From: JALRAP01 sp046302815
GTDB lineage: Bacteria; Bacteroidota; Bacteroidia; AKYH767-A; OLB10
DNA length: 64,000 nucleotides
Direction of reading: 5' to 3'
Assembly (NCBI GenBank): GCA_046302815.1
Contig: JBKCHO010000014.1
Coordinates: 1 to 64,000, forward strand
This document shows positions 27,155 to 37,036 of the stretch, in pieces; the first letter of the stretch is position 1, and each line of letters opens with the position of its first letter. Below the pieces are notes generated by a model. The model searched no databases. It was not told the origin of the DNA and saw only the letters and a list, made by a program, of their open reading frames with translations. Both the position numbers and the translations under genes were made by a program.

Positions 27155-27901
27155 ATGTTTGGAGGAATTTTCGAAGATCCGCTTTTTGCGCTGGCTGTCA
27201 TCGGCAACCTGGTACTAATTGAAACCTTATTATCCATAGACAATGCCGCTGTTTTGGCAACAATGGTCATGGATTTGCCTGAAAAGGAGAGGCGTCGCGC
27301 CCTTCGTTATGGAATCATAGGTGCGTATGTGTTTCGCGGACTCGCACTGATTACAGCCTCGTGGCTCATATCCATTTGGTGGCTTAAGCCCCTAGGTGGA
27401 TTGTATCTATTAATACTTGGACTGAAATATTTTTACACCAAGTATACCCCGCAAAAAGAGGATGATGTGCTCAATAAAGCCGAAAGACCACTCTATAAAT
27501 GGCTAACAAGCATTATCAGCCCGTTTTGGTCTACTGTCATTTTGGTTGAGTTGATGGATCTGGCCTTTTCAATAGACAATGTATTCGCCGCTGTAGCTTT
27601 CACTGATAACATTTGGCTGATTTGTATCGGGGTGTTTATTGGAATCCTATCCATGCGGTATGTGGCACAGGGCTTTGTTAAACTAATTGAAAAGTATCCC
27701 TACTTACAAACATCCGCGTTCATCGTGGTAACTGTCTTGGGACTCAAACTCTCCCTTTCCGTTGTGGAACATATTTGGCCCGAATCAGGAATGGCCAAGG
27801 TACTTTCCGACCACAATGCCGACATGATGTTCAGCGTTTTGACATTGGTGCTTTTTTTCAGTCCGATTGTAATCGCCAAGTTGGAAAAAAGCCCGAAATA
27901 A
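27155..27901 (+). CDS. TerC-family membrane protein
   Basis: 248 residues, about seven membrane helices. The two family-defining acidic segments are present: VLIETLLSIDNAAVLATMV near the N-terminus and VELMDLAFSIDNVFAAVAF in the middle, each with the E...SIDN motif that binds metal. TerC proteins (YkoY, YceF, Alx and others) export manganese or support metalation of exported proteins. A role in metal homeostasis is likely; the metal is not proven by sequence. Single-gene unit. Confidence 0.9.
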   Translation: MFGGIFEDPLFALAVIGNLVLIETLLSIDNAAVLATMVMDLPEKERRRALRYGIIGAYVFRGLALITASWLISIWWLKPLGGLYLLILGLKYFYTKYTPQKEDDVLNKAERPLYKWLTSIISPFWSTVILVELMDLAFSIDNVFAAVAFTDNIWLICIGVFIGILSMRYVAQGFVKLIEKYPYLQTSAFIVVTVLGLKLSLSVVEHIWPESGMAKVLSDHNADMMFSVLTLVLFFSPIVIAKLEKSPK

Positions 27902-27945
27902 GACCGCGTTGAATATTACGCACCGCTTCTGTTGCAGCCAATCTG

Positions 27946-28638
27946 TCACAATTCTTCAAAACCCACATCAAGCAGTGGGTAACGGTGCCATCCTCTGAAA
28001 TCGAAATGCCACCACTCTGTTGGGAAAATCCTGAAACCAAAGCGAGTCATCAAGGATTGCAGGAGCTTTCTGTTTGCTATAGCCTCGTCTGTTGCTCGTC
28101 GGCTGAATGCATGCGCCTTTCTGGTGAAATCATCATAAGGCGTGGGCATTTCTAATAAAGTCTTGTCGCAATAGCGAACCAGTCCCACATCAACAGCACA
28201 TCCCCTGTTGTGTCTGGAACCCTGCCGGGGATCGGCCACATACCTCCTATCGGTTGCGGCGTTCCAAAACTCAACGGTGACTGAATAAGGCCTGTATCCG
28301 TCATAGAAAACCAAGCCCAATCCTAACTTGCGTAATGAGTCCTCCACCATCCTGATTGCTTCGGCAGCTGGTTTTACAAGGTAAGCAGCCTTCCTATTGT
28401 ACATGGGTTTGCCCATGAAGTTACAGGCTGAAGCATATCTGATATCCAAAAAAATGCCCGGCACAACACTGTCAACACGAACCAGCTTTAAATCCTCTTT
28501 CAGGCCAGCATAATGCGAAGCGTCACAGACCCTGGCTCCATATCGACTTCTTTTCTGCGCTTGAGATGTTGAGGATATATTCAATGCGATAAACAGCGAA
28601 ATCAGGAAACCACAATTAAAGTTCAAATGGGCTCTCAT
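27946..28638 (-). CDS. VanX/DdpX-like D-Ala-D-Ala dipeptidase (M15D)
   Basis: 230 residues with a signal peptide (about 27 residues, ending near TSQAQ). Zinc-site motifs of peptidase family M15: SRHNRGCAVDVGL (SxHxxGxAxD) and TEWWHFDF (ExxWH), plus substrate-loop segments RYASACNFMGKPMY and VFYDGYRPYSV. VanX-type enzymes hydrolyse the D-alanyl-D-alanine dipeptide. With a signal peptide and no vanH or vanA nearby, a role in peptidoglycan-derived dipeptide salvage (as for DdpX) is more likely than vancomycin resistance. Confidence 0.9.
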   Translation of the reverse strand: MRAHLNFNCGFLISLFIALNISSTSQAQKRSRYGARVCDASHYAGLKEDLKLVRVDSVVPGIFLDIRYASACNFMGKPMYNRKAAYLVKPAAEAIRMVEDSLRKLGLGLVFYDGYRPYSVTVEFWNAATDRRYVADPRQGSRHNRGCAVDVGLVRYCDKTLLEMPTPYDDFTRKAHAFSRRATDEAIANRKLLQSLMTRFGFRIFPTEWWHFDFRGWHRYPLLDVGFEEL

Positions 28639-28779
28639 GGCTTATAATCCATTGGATTTGATGGCAAAATAACCTAAAAGGAAGCCTAGGTTCGACTCCC
28701 TATCAGGAAGGGTTTTCGACAAAGCCATGTTTATCTCTCTCTGTGGTTTTTGTTAACTTCGCCATTCCTTTTTCACCAC

Positions 28780-31700
28780 ATGAAATACACTGAATACAAG
28801 AAGCTTGACCTTCCGGGAATAGGAAAAGACATTTTGCAAAAATGGCAGGATGACTGCGTTTTCGAGAAGAGCATTTCCTCCCGTGAAGGAAAGCAGCCTT
28901 TCAATTTTTATGAGGGCCCTCCCTCGGCCAACGGACTTCCCGGCATTCACCATGTAATGGCTCGATCCATCAAAGACATCTTTTGCCGTTATAAAACACT
29001 TAAAGGTTATCAGGTAAAGCGCAAAGGCGGATGGGATACCCACGGGCTTCCCATCGAACTCAGTGTAGAAAAAACATTAGGAATTACCAAGGAGGATATA
29101 GGCAAAAAGATTTCGATTGAAGATTACAACAAAGCCTGCCGCAAGGAGGTGATGAAATACAAGGAGGTCTGGGATGACTTGACCAGGAAAATGGGATATT
29201 GGGTGGATTTGGACAGCCCCTATATCACCTTCGAAAACGATTACATAGAATCGGTTTGGAATCTCCTCAAAAAGCTGTTTGAAAAAGACCTTTTGTACAA
29301 AGGGTATACCATCCAGCCATTCTCTCCAGCTGCCGGCACCGGATTGAGTTCCCACGAGCTCAATCAGCCTGGCGCTTATAGAATGGTCAAGGATACTTCG
29401 ATTGTCGCCCAGTTCAAAGTAAAGCGTGATACGAAATCTGAGTTCCTATTTGAAAAAGCAGGTGGCGATGTTTATTTCTTGGCATGGACAACCACCCCAT
29501 GGACTCTGCCTGGCAACTGCGCTTTGGCTGTTGGGGAAAAAATCGATTATGAACTCATTCGCACCTTCAACCCCTATACAGCCGAAGCCATAAGTGTGGT
29601 GTTGGCATCCGACCTCGTTGCAAAGTATTTCCAAGAGAAGGGAAAAGATCTGCTTGAGGATGGTTTCAAATCGGGCGACAAGGTTCTTCCTTGGAAAAGC
29701 CTTGGAAAATTCAAGGGAGCCAAATTACTAGACATCGCATACGACCAACTATTGCCCTATGTAAAGCCTCAAGGAAAGGCATTTGTGGTTATTCCAGGAG
29801 ATTTTGTTACTACAGATGATGGAACGGGCATTGTGCATACCGCCTCTGTTTTCGGTGCCGATGACTTTAGGGTTTGTAAGGAGAATGGAATCAGTTCCAT
29901 TTTGGTGCAGGATGCTTCCGGACAATTATCCCCGGTTGTAGATAAGCAAGGTCGTTTCGTTAAAGAGATTACCGATTTCTCTGGAGAGTATGTCAAAGAA
30001 GGATATCTCTCTGAAAAAGAAAAAGAGGATGAGCGAATCAAACAAGGACGCGACAAATACTTAAGCGTAGATGAACGAATCGCCATCAAACTGAAATCGG
30101 AAAACAAGGCGTTCAAGGTTGAAAAATACGAACACTCGTATCCGCATTGTTGGAGAACCGATAAGCCTGTGCTCTATTATCCGCTCGATTCTTGGTTCAT
30201 CAAAACAACAGCTTGTAAGGATCGATTGATTGAACTAAATAAAACCATCAACTGGAAACCAGAATCAACTGGTACAGGTAGATTCGGAAACTGGCTCGAA
30301 AACCTGGTGGATTGGAATCTGAGCCGATCCCGCTTTTGGGGCATACCCCTTCCTGTTTGGACGAGTGAGGACAAAAGCGAGCAAATATGTATCGGATCCG
30401 TTGAAGAATTGAGGAACGAGCTTAATAAAGCAAAAGCAGCCGGCATACAAAACAACTTCGAAATAGCGTCTGGAGATTTCGATTTGCACAGGCCTTATGT
30501 TGATGAAATCGTTCTGGTTTCAAGCTCAGGCAAGAAGCTGTTCCGCGAAAGCGATCTCATTGATGTTTGGTTCGATTCGGGAGCAATGCCTTACGCACAG
30601 TGGCACTTCCCTTTCGAAAATCAAGAAGCCTTTAAAAACGCATTCCCTGCTGATTTCATTGCGGAGGGCGTTGACCAAACTCGGGGATGGTTCTTCACAC
30701 TACACGCGATCGCCGTGATGTTGTTCGATAGTGTGGCATTCAAGAATGTTGTATCCAACGGCCTTGTCTTGGATAAGAACGGCAATAAGATGTCGAAGCG
30801 ACTTGGTAATGCTGTGGACCCTTTTGAAACACTTGCCAAATATGGCCCCGACAGCACACGATGGTACATGATTTCCAATGCGCAACCATGGGACAACCTT
30901 AGATTCAACGAAGAAGGCATTGTTGATGTGCAACGGAAGTTTTTCGGCACCCTACATAACACCTACTCTTTTTTCGCACTATACGCGAACATTGATGGCT
31001 TCACTCACAAGGAGCCATTGATACCTGTTGAGAACAGACCTGAAATCGACCAGTGGATCATATCGGAATTACACTCCCTGATCAAGGAAGTGGATGCTAG
31101 CTATGCGGACTATGAGCCAACCAAGGCTGCACGCGCTATTCAACACTTCACAGATGAACACTTAAGCAACTGGTATGTGCGATTGTGCAGACGCCGGTTC
31201 TGGAAAGGCGAATACACTTCCGACAAAATCGCAGCATATCAAACGCTATATCATTGTTTGGAATCCTTGAGTTTGTTAATGTCTCCCATTGCGCCATTCT
31301 TTGCCGATCGTTTGTTTCTTGATCTAAATGGCATCACGCAGAGACTTGATTCCTCATCGGTACACCTGGCCGACTTCCCTTTGTGCAACGAAAATTGGAT
31401 TGATAAATCTCTTGAAGAGCGCATGGAGCTTGCACAGCAACTTTCATCCATGACCCTGGCCCTCCGCAAAAAAGTTAACATACGAGTTCGACAACCGCTC
31501 GCAAAAATACTTATCCCTGTTGATGAACCAGGACTCCAATCTAAGATCGAGGCAGTACAAGGATTGATTGCAGCCGAGGTAAATGTCAAAGAGCTTTCAT
31601 TCATATCCGGCGAGGACAATATCCTAGTGAAAAAAGCCAAACCCAATTTTAAAGTATTGGGTAAAAAGGCAGGAGCTTTGATGAAAGAAATCGCCGATAA

Positions 31701-32157
31701 GGTCTCGCAATTGAGCCAAGAACAAATTAGATCGTTTGAAACCACGGGAAGCTTAGCTGTTGATTTAGAAAGCGGACCCTTTACACTTGTACCAGAGGAT
31801 GTGGAAGTCAGCTCCCAAGATGTTCCAGGCTGGGAAGTAAACTCAAATGGTCGACTCACTGTTGCACTTGATACAACCATTACTCCAGCCTTGAAAAACG
31901 AAGGCATTGCTCGGGAGCTGGTAAATAGGGTCCAAAACATCCGCAAGGACAAAGGGTTCGAGGTAACTGATCGTATATCCCTGGTTATCAGCCACCATCC
32001 GGAAGTAAAGGCCGCAGTTGAGCAGAATATGGAGTATATTTGCAGTGAGATACTAGCTTCATCGTTAACCATGGTGGAACTTCTCGCGGAAAACGAGTCT
32101 GAAGAATTAGAGTTGGATGACCAAATCCGTGTGAGATCCACTATCAAAAAATCATAG
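28780..32157 (+). CDS. ileS: Isoleucyl-tRNA synthetase
   Basis: 1125 residues from the ATG giving MKYTEYKKLDL; a TTG 30 bp upstream in frame would overlap the promoter-like TTAACTTCG and is rejected. Class I signatures: PPSANGLPGIHHVMAR (HIGH equivalent) and GNKMSKRLGN (KMSKS loop). The editing CP1 domain contains AWTTTPWTLPGNCALAV and DDGTGIVHTASVFGADD. The C-terminal anticodon-binding region has the extended form common in Bacteroidota and eukaryote-like IleRS. It charges tRNA-Ile. First gene of a three-gene run with dksA-like and lspA genes. Confidence 0.97.
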   Translation: MKYTEYKKLDLPGIGKDILQKWQDDCVFEKSISSREGKQPFNFYEGPPSANGLPGIHHVMARSIKDIFCRYKTLKGYQVKRKGGWDTHGLPIELSVEKTLGITKEDIGKKISIEDYNKACRKEVMKYKEVWDDLTRKMGYWVDLDSPYITFENDYIESVWNLLKKLFEKDLLYKGYTIQPFSPAAGTGLSSHELNQPGAYRMVKDTSIVAQFKVKRDTKSEFLFEKAGGDVYFLAWTTTPWTLPGNCALAVGEKIDYELIRTFNPYTAEAISVVLASDLVAKYFQEKGKDLLEDGFKSGDKVLPWKSLGKFKGAKLLDIAYDQLLPYVKPQGKAFVVIPGDFVTTDDGTGIVHTASVFGADDFRVCKENGISSILVQDASGQLSPVVDKQGRFVKEITDFSGEYVKEGYLSEKEKEDERIKQGRDKYLSVDERIAIKLKSENKAFKVEKYEHSYPHCWRTDKPVLYYPLDSWFIKTTACKDRLIELNKTINWKPESTGTGRFGNWLENLVDWNLSRSRFWGIPLPVWTSEDKSEQICIGSVEELRNELNKAKAAGIQNNFEIASGDFDLHRPYVDEIVLVSSSGKKLFRESDLIDVWFDSGAMPYAQWHFPFENQEAFKNAFPADFIAEGVDQTRGWFFTLHAIAVMLFDSVAFKNVVSNGLVLDKNGNKMSKRLGNAVDPFETLAKYGPDSTRWYMISNAQPWDNLRFNEEGIVDVQRKFFGTLHNTYSFFALYANIDGFTHKEPLIPVENRPEIDQWIISELHSLIKEVDASYADYEPTKAARAIQHFTDEHLSNWYVRLCRRRFWKGEYTSDKIAAYQTLYHCLESLSLLMSPIAPFFADRLFLDLNGITQRLDSSSVHLADFPLCNENWIDKSLEERMELAQQLSSMTLALRKKVNIRVRQPLAKILIPVDEPGLQSKIEAVQGLIAAEVNVKELSFISGEDNILVKKAKPNFKVLGKKAGALMKEIADKVSQLSQEQIRSFETTGSLAVDLESGPFTLVPEDVEVSSQDVPGWEVNSNGRLTVALDTTITPALKNEGIARELVNRVQNIRKDKGFEVTDRISLVISHHPEVKAAVEQNMEYICSEILASSLTMVELLAENESEELELDDQIRVRSTIKKS

Positions 32158-32159
32158 CC

Positions 32160-32546
32160 ATGGCCGGAGAAAAGACACGCTACAGCGATTCGGAACTACA
32201 AGAGTTCAAAGAGCTGATTTTGCAAAAACTCGAAAACGCTCGTCACGAATTGACAAACCTTCAAGCACAATTGAACAGCTCCAACGAACATGGTACCGAC
32301 GATACCGCTAGCACCTTCAAAGTACTTGAAGATGGATCCGATACCCTGGCCAAGGAAGAGGCGGGACAGTTGGCAGCCAGGCAGCGCAAATTCATCGAGC
32401 AGCTCGAAAACGCACTTATCCGTATTGAAAACAAAACCTACGGCGTTTGCCGTGTATCCGGCAAGTTGATTCCAAAGGAGCGTTTACGCGCAGTGCCTCA
32501 TACCACTCAGAGCATCGAGGCCAAATTGAATCAATACAAGGACTGA
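32160..32546 (+). CDS. TraR/DksA-family protein with degenerate zinc finger
   Basis: 128 residues. An N-terminal coiled-coil hairpin (FKELILQKLENARHELTNLQ) is followed by the TraR/DksA C-terminal motif YGVCRVSGKLIPKERLRAVPHT. Only one Cys of the usual C4 zinc site is left. The coiled-coil tip segment DDTASTFKVLEDGSDT is conserved in type. DksA-like proteins enter the RNA polymerase secondary channel and modulate transcription; the zinc-less form still could. It starts 2 bp after ileS and sits before lspA, a grouping common in Bacteroidota. Confidence 0.88.
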   Translation: MAGEKTRYSDSELQEFKELILQKLENARHELTNLQAQLNSSNEHGTDDTASTFKVLEDGSDTLAKEEAGQLAARQRKFIEQLENALIRIENKTYGVCRVSGKLIPKERLRAVPHTTQSIEAKLNQYKD

Positions 32547-32569
32547 CCCTATTTTCCAACTGATGGAGC

Positions 32570-33235
32570 ATGAGTACCATCAGCAAAAGCAACTTTCCCA
32601 TGCATCCAGGCATGCGCCGTCCATTGCTGCTTATCTTGCTTGTTTTGGTGGTAGACCAAACGCTAAAGTTTTGGATCAAAACCAATATGTATTTAGGCCA
32701 AGAATACCATGTTGCAGGCAACTGGTTCATCATACATTTTACCGAAAACAATGGCATGGCTTTCGGGCTGGAATTCGCCGGTGAATATGGCAAGCTTTTT
32801 CTAAGTCTCTTTCGAATTGTGGCCGTCTGCGGAATTGGTTGGTATCTCTTTAAACTCGTAAAAGAGTCGGTGCATCCTCTGCTTATTACATCCATGTCAT
32901 TGATCCTCGCGGGAGCTATTGGTAACATTATAGACAGTGCTTTTTATGGCATGTTGTTTTCATCCAGCGATTTTCGATTGGCCGAATTTCTTCCTGCCGA
33001 TGGTGGATACTCCAGTTTTCTTCACGGCAAAGTGGTTGACATGTTCTATTTCCCCATTTTTTCAGGATTTTTTCCAGATTGGGTTCCGTTTTGGGGAGGT
33101 GACTACTTCATCTTTTTCCGTCCCGTATTCAACATTGCAGACGCTTCGATCAGCATTGGCGTCGGTTTGATATTGGTTTTCCAAGCGGTGATTTTCAAGA
33201 AACCGATCACCGAGTCAGAAACCAAGAGTGAATAA
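32570..33235 (+). CDS. lspA: Lipoprotein signal peptidase II
   Basis: 221 residues, four membrane helices. Family boxes in order: VVDQTLKFWI, ENNGMAFGL, GAIGNIIDSAFYG, GKVVDMFYFPIF with the first catalytic Asp, and FNIADASISIG with the second. It cleaves the signal peptide of diacylglyceryl-modified prolipoproteins in the inner membrane. It is longer than the about 164-residue Escherichia coli enzyme because of an insert before the catalytic region, as usual in Bacteroidota. Lipoprotein substrates occur in this window (for example at 10063 and 62041). Confidence 0.95.
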   Translation: MSTISKSNFPMHPGMRRPLLLILLVLVVDQTLKFWIKTNMYLGQEYHVAGNWFIIHFTENNGMAFGLEFAGEYGKLFLSLFRIVAVCGIGWYLFKLVKESVHPLLITSMSLILAGAIGNIIDSAFYGMLFSSSDFRLAEFLPADGGYSSFLHGKVVDMFYFPIFSGFFPDWVPFWGGDYFIFFRPVFNIADASISIGVGLILVFQAVIFKKPITESETKSE

Positions 33236-33307
33236 AAGCGCTTTCCTATTTACTTAGAGGAGCTTTATTCGTATTTTTACGACAAGTCGCCTGTAAAACC
33301 TAACCAT

Positions 33308-34450
33308 ATGAAATGCTCCTTGAAAATTTACCGTGAAACCGATTCAGAAAATATTGCCGGTCCTGCTCCCGCAAATGATACACAAGCTCAATTGGTGATT
33401 TGCATGGGATCCCGATCTGCTTTAGAGAACCATTCCAAATTGGATGAGATTAGGAAGACCTATCCAAAGGCCAAAGTGGCCTATTGCTCAACCAGTGGCG
33501 AAATATTCAATCATGAGGTTGTAGATGATTCTATTGTAGCCACCATTTTGGAGTTTGAATCCACTACAATTCAAACCGCCATGGTAAACATCTCCTCGTT
33601 TTCATCAAGCAAAGAAGCTGCACTTTCTTTGACCAAAACCCTGCCATCAGAAGGGTTGAGATATATATTGGTGCTATCTGATGGCGGCAAGGTTAATGGT
33701 AGCGAATTGGTCAAGGGATTCAACGAGGGAACCTCAAACGATGTACTTGTTACAGGAGGATTGGCCGGCGATGGAACCGCCTTTCAATCTACTTTGGTCG
33801 GATTGGACGATTATCCTGCAGAGGGAACCATTTTGGCAATTGGCTTTTACGGGAATAAGTTGGTGGTTTCGCATGGGTCCATGGGCGGCTGGGAAAGTTT
33901 TGGACCGGAGCGGACTGTAACCAAATCCATTGGCAACAAACTTTTCGAAATAGATGATAAAAGCGCCTTGTCATTGTATAAAACCTACTTGGGTGATGAA
34001 TCCAAGAACCTACCTGCTTCAGCCTTGCTCTTCCCATTGTCTATACTAACCCCGGAAAACGAAAAGCCTGTGGTTCGAACCATTTTATCAATTTCTGAAG
34101 AGGAAGGAAGCATGACCTTTGCAGGAGATATTCCCTCAGGCGCCAAGGCTCGTTTCATGAAGGCTAACTTCGACAAACTGACTTCCGCTGCATATGATGC
34201 CGCGTCACAAACGATGAGCAATGAAATCGCAAAGCCTGTTTGGGCGCTTCTAGTTAGCTGTGTCGGAAGGAAAATCATTTTGGGCCCAAGAACGGAGGAG
34301 GAAGTGGAAGCTGTACGCGAATTTTATGGCGACGCTACCCTTCTCTCCGGATTTTATTCCTACGGTGAGATTTCACCACTGATAGAAGATCCATCCGGCT
34401 GTGCATTTCACAATCAAACGATGACCATTACATCATTCTATGAGTTATAA
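33308..34450 (+). CDS. FIST-domain signalling protein
   Basis: 380 residues. FIST N domain at about 25-215 (AKVAYCSTSGEIFNHEV, VLSDGGKVNGSELVKGF, VTGGLAGDGTAFQ) and FIST C domain at about 225-365 (ALSLYKTYLG, GAKARFMKANFDKL, LLSGFYSYGEISP). FIST domains are sensory modules thought to bind small ligands such as amino acids, and they occur in or next to signalling proteins. The stop overlaps the start of the histidine kinase gene by 11 bp, so the protein is probably the sensor subunit for that kinase. Confidence 0.88.
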   Translation: MKCSLKIYRETDSENIAGPAPANDTQAQLVICMGSRSALENHSKLDEIRKTYPKAKVAYCSTSGEIFNHEVVDDSIVATILEFESTTIQTAMVNISSFSSSKEAALSLTKTLPSEGLRYILVLSDGGKVNGSELVKGFNEGTSNDVLVTGGLAGDGTAFQSTLVGLDDYPAEGTILAIGFYGNKLVVSHGSMGGWESFGPERTVTKSIGNKLFEIDDKSALSLYKTYLGDESKNLPASALLFPLSILTPENEKPVVRTILSISEEEGSMTFAGDIPSGAKARFMKANFDKLTSAAYDAASQTMSNEIAKPVWALLVSCVGRKIILGPRTEEEVEAVREFYGDATLLSGFYSYGEISPLIEDPSGCAFHNQTMTITSFYEL

Positions 34451-36638
34451 CAGGCTTTTAAGCCGACAAATCCGCAAGCACTTACCGGATGATATGAAAG
34501 ATCATCCTGCTTTGACTGAATTCTTGCAAGCGGTTAACGAATCATATCAAGCCTTCGAAAAAGATAAGGCTCTTGCTGAACGCGCTTTCAGCCTCAGTGA
34601 ATCGGAATATATCGAAATCAATGAGAGATTAAATAAAGAGTTGTTACTGAAAAGCCAATCGGCAAATTTGATTCGCGAAACGATCGGCATTTTAGGAGAA
34701 GACGAAATTACACCCACGGACGACATCGGCGCCCTGACCAACCAGTTGTACAGGCAGGCTGCCCTAGCCAGCCAAAACGATGAAATTATCAACTCACTGA
34801 TAAGCTCCTACGGCACAGGCATCGTGTTTGAAAACCCCGAGGGCAAAATCATACTGGTGAACCAAACCTTTTGCGATTTGATGACACCAGGGCACACCTC
34901 TGCGGAGTTGATGTCGGACCAACAAATTGCCATCCTCACCAAGTTACGCGACTCGTTCGCAAATCCAGAATCGGTTATAGCCAACTCCATACAAATGCGC
35001 CAAGCCAAGACCATGGTCATTGGTGACAACATCTTATTGAAAGACGGCCGGTTTATCGAGCGCAACTATATTCCGGTGCAATCAGATGAGGGTTTTAAAG
35101 GTCACCTTTGGGCATTCAACGATATCACTGAAAAAAAGAAATTGGAAGAAGCATTGATTCGTGAGAAAAACTTCACGGAGGGAATCTTAAACAACATCCC
35201 AGCTGATATTGCCGTGTTCGACATGGAGCACAAATACCTTTTCGTGAACCCAACGGGTATCCGAGACGAGTTGATGAGAAAATGGATCATAGGCAAGGAC
35301 GACTTCGACTATTGTAAGTTCAAAGGAATTGGAACCGAATTGGCCCAAAAACGCAGAGATACCTTTAACACTGTCGTACAAAGTAAAAAATCCTTGGAAT
35401 ACCTTGATGAATTCAAGAAAAAAGATGGTGGTAATGTGTATGTGTATCGAAAGTTCTTCCCAGTAATGATCGAAAATGAAGTTAAGTATGTAATCGGTTA
35501 TGGAGTGGATGTATCTACTGTTGTGGAGGCCGAAAGCAAAATCAAAAAGCAAAAGGCTTTCTACGAAAACATGTTGGACATGATGCCTATTGATGTTGGG
35601 GTGCTGGACAACCAATTCAGGTTTGTTTACCTGAATAAAAAAGCCGTCAAGCGGGATGAAATAAGGGAATGGCTGATTGGAAAAACGGAAAACGACTTTG
35701 TAGAGAAGACCGGGAAAGGTGGAGAGTTAACCGCCCGAAGGCTGCATATGATGCAACAGGCTGTTGATTCAGGACACATCCAGCAGTGGAGAGAAACCTA
35801 CCGGGAAGGAGCCCTCGATGAACTGCATGTACTTAGGACCATTAGTCCATATACTGGATTGGACGAAGAAAAGTACCTACTTGCTACCGGGAGCGATGTA
35901 ACGGCTATTGCACTTGCCGAGAAGGAGCTGAAGACAAAAAACGATGCATTGGAAAAAACCAATACGGAGCTTGATAGGTTTGTATACAGCACCTCTCATG
36001 ATTTGCGGGCACCACTCACATCTGTGCTAGGTCTAATACGAATTATTGAAATGAATATTCCGCAGTCTGAAACTAAGCAGCATGACCGGATTCAAATGAT
36101 GAAGCAATCGGTACGCAAACTGGATGATTTTATTGCGGAGATCTTAGATTATTCTAGAAATGCCAGGTCTGAAATAGCCAACGAACCGGTAGATGTACAA
36201 GCCATATTCAATGAGGTTTGCGATAACCTCAACTTTATGGAAGGCAGCGGAAACATGGAGATAAAACTAGAATTAGATTCCTCCCAAAAATTCTTCTCGG
36301 ACAAAAGAAGGATCAAAGTCATTATTTCAAATTTGGTTTCGAATGCCATCAAATACCAGGACTTGAAAAAAGAGAGCCGTTTCGTGAAAGTCCGACTGAA
36401 ATCCCTTCAAAAAGAAATGGAGCTTTGCGTTGAGGACAACGGAATTGGTATAACCCCCGAGAATCAAAAAAGGATATTCGAGATGTTTTACCGAGCCACC
36501 AGTCTATCCACAGGTTCCGGTCTGGGCTTGTATATCGTCAAAGAGACTATAGATAAGTTAGGGGGCTCTATTTCGGTTGAATCAACGCATGGGGAGGGCT
36601 CGCTTTTCAAAGTAAAAATCCCTAACTTTGGTATATGA
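34440..36638 (+). CDS. Multi-PAS sensor histidine kinase
   Basis: 732 residues, no membrane helix, so cytoplasmic. An N-terminal helical region precedes three PAS domains at about 118-230, 250-370 and 380-495 (IVFENPEGKIILVNQTFCDLM, IAVFDMEHKYLFVNPTG, VGVLDNQFRFVYLNKKAV). The HisKA domain has STSHDLRAPLTSVLGLIRI with phospho-accepting His about 520. The HATPase_c domain has N box NLVSNAIKYQ, DNGIGITPEN and GSGLGLYIVKE. It overlaps the FIST gene upstream (11 bp) and the response regulator downstream (4 bp): one translationally coupled signalling operon. Confidence 0.93.
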   Translation: MSYNRLLSRQIRKHLPDDMKDHPALTEFLQAVNESYQAFEKDKALAERAFSLSESEYIEINERLNKELLLKSQSANLIRETIGILGEDEITPTDDIGALTNQLYRQAALASQNDEIINSLISSYGTGIVFENPEGKIILVNQTFCDLMTPGHTSAELMSDQQIAILTKLRDSFANPESVIANSIQMRQAKTMVIGDNILLKDGRFIERNYIPVQSDEGFKGHLWAFNDITEKKKLEEALIREKNFTEGILNNIPADIAVFDMEHKYLFVNPTGIRDELMRKWIIGKDDFDYCKFKGIGTELAQKRRDTFNTVVQSKKSLEYLDEFKKKDGGNVYVYRKFFPVMIENEVKYVIGYGVDVSTVVEAESKIKKQKAFYENMLDMMPIDVGVLDNQFRFVYLNKKAVKRDEIREWLIGKTENDFVEKTGKGGELTARRLHMMQQAVDSGHIQQWRETYREGALDELHVLRTISPYTGLDEEKYLLATGSDVTAIALAEKELKTKNDALEKTNTELDRFVYSTSHDLRAPLTSVLGLIRIIEMNIPQSETKQHDRIQMMKQSVRKLDDFIAEILDYSRNARSEIANEPVDVQAIFNEVCDNLNFMEGSGNMEIKLELDSSQKFFSDKRRIKVIISNLVSNAIKYQDLKKESRFVKVRLKSLQKEMELCVEDNGIGITPENQKRIFEMFYRATSLSTGSGLGLYIVKETIDKLGGSISVESTHGEGSLFKVKIPNFGI

Positions 36639-37033
36639 GTACGGCTGAAAAGGCAAAAGAGGTACATATCATCGATGACAACGACATCGACGCCTATATC
36701 TCCCAGCACTTGTTGGAAGAGCTCGGCGTATCCGAAAAAATCACATGTAGTACCAATGGTCAGGATGCACTTGCTTATCTGAAATCATTGGGAGCGGAAC
36801 AGCCTGATATCATTTTCTTGGATGTGAGAATGCCTGTGATGAACGGCTTCGAATTCTTGGAAGCCTACACGAAAATGGTCCAGGGATATCAACAAAGACC
36901 CGCCATTTACATGCTTACCTCCTCAAGTGATCCTTTTGATGTGGAGAAGGCCCGAGGTAATCCTATGGTGAAAAAATATTTTAGTAAGCCTTTGAGCCCT
37001 GAAATCATACAAGTAATCCTAGGTAACGCGTAA
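36635..37033 (+). CDS. Single-domain response regulator
   Basis: 132 residues, receiver domain only: acidic pair in HIIDDNDIDAYI, phospho-accepting Asp in IIFLDVRMPVMNG (about residue 62), Thr/Ser in YMLTSSSDP and Lys in KKYFSKPLSPE. There is no output domain, so it signals through protein contact like CheY or passes the phosphate on. The start overlaps the kinase stop by 4 bp (ATGA), marking them as partners. Confidence 0.93.
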   Translation: MSTAEKAKEVHIIDDNDIDAYISQHLLEELGVSEKITCSTNGQDALAYLKSLGAEQPDIIFLDVRMPVMNGFEFLEAYTKMVQGYQQRPAIYMLTSSSDPFDVEKARGNPMVKKYFSKPLSPEIIQVILGNA

Positions 37034-37036
37034 AGG

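Noticed and set aside
27946..28638. Vancomycin resistance determinant (vanX)
   Set aside because: The protein has VanX motifs but also a signal peptide, and no vanH or vanA is nearby; a dipeptide-salvage role is more likely.
28750..28779. TTG start adding 10 residues to IleRS
   Set aside because: The bases look like a promoter -7 region and the ATG at 28780 gives the normal family start.
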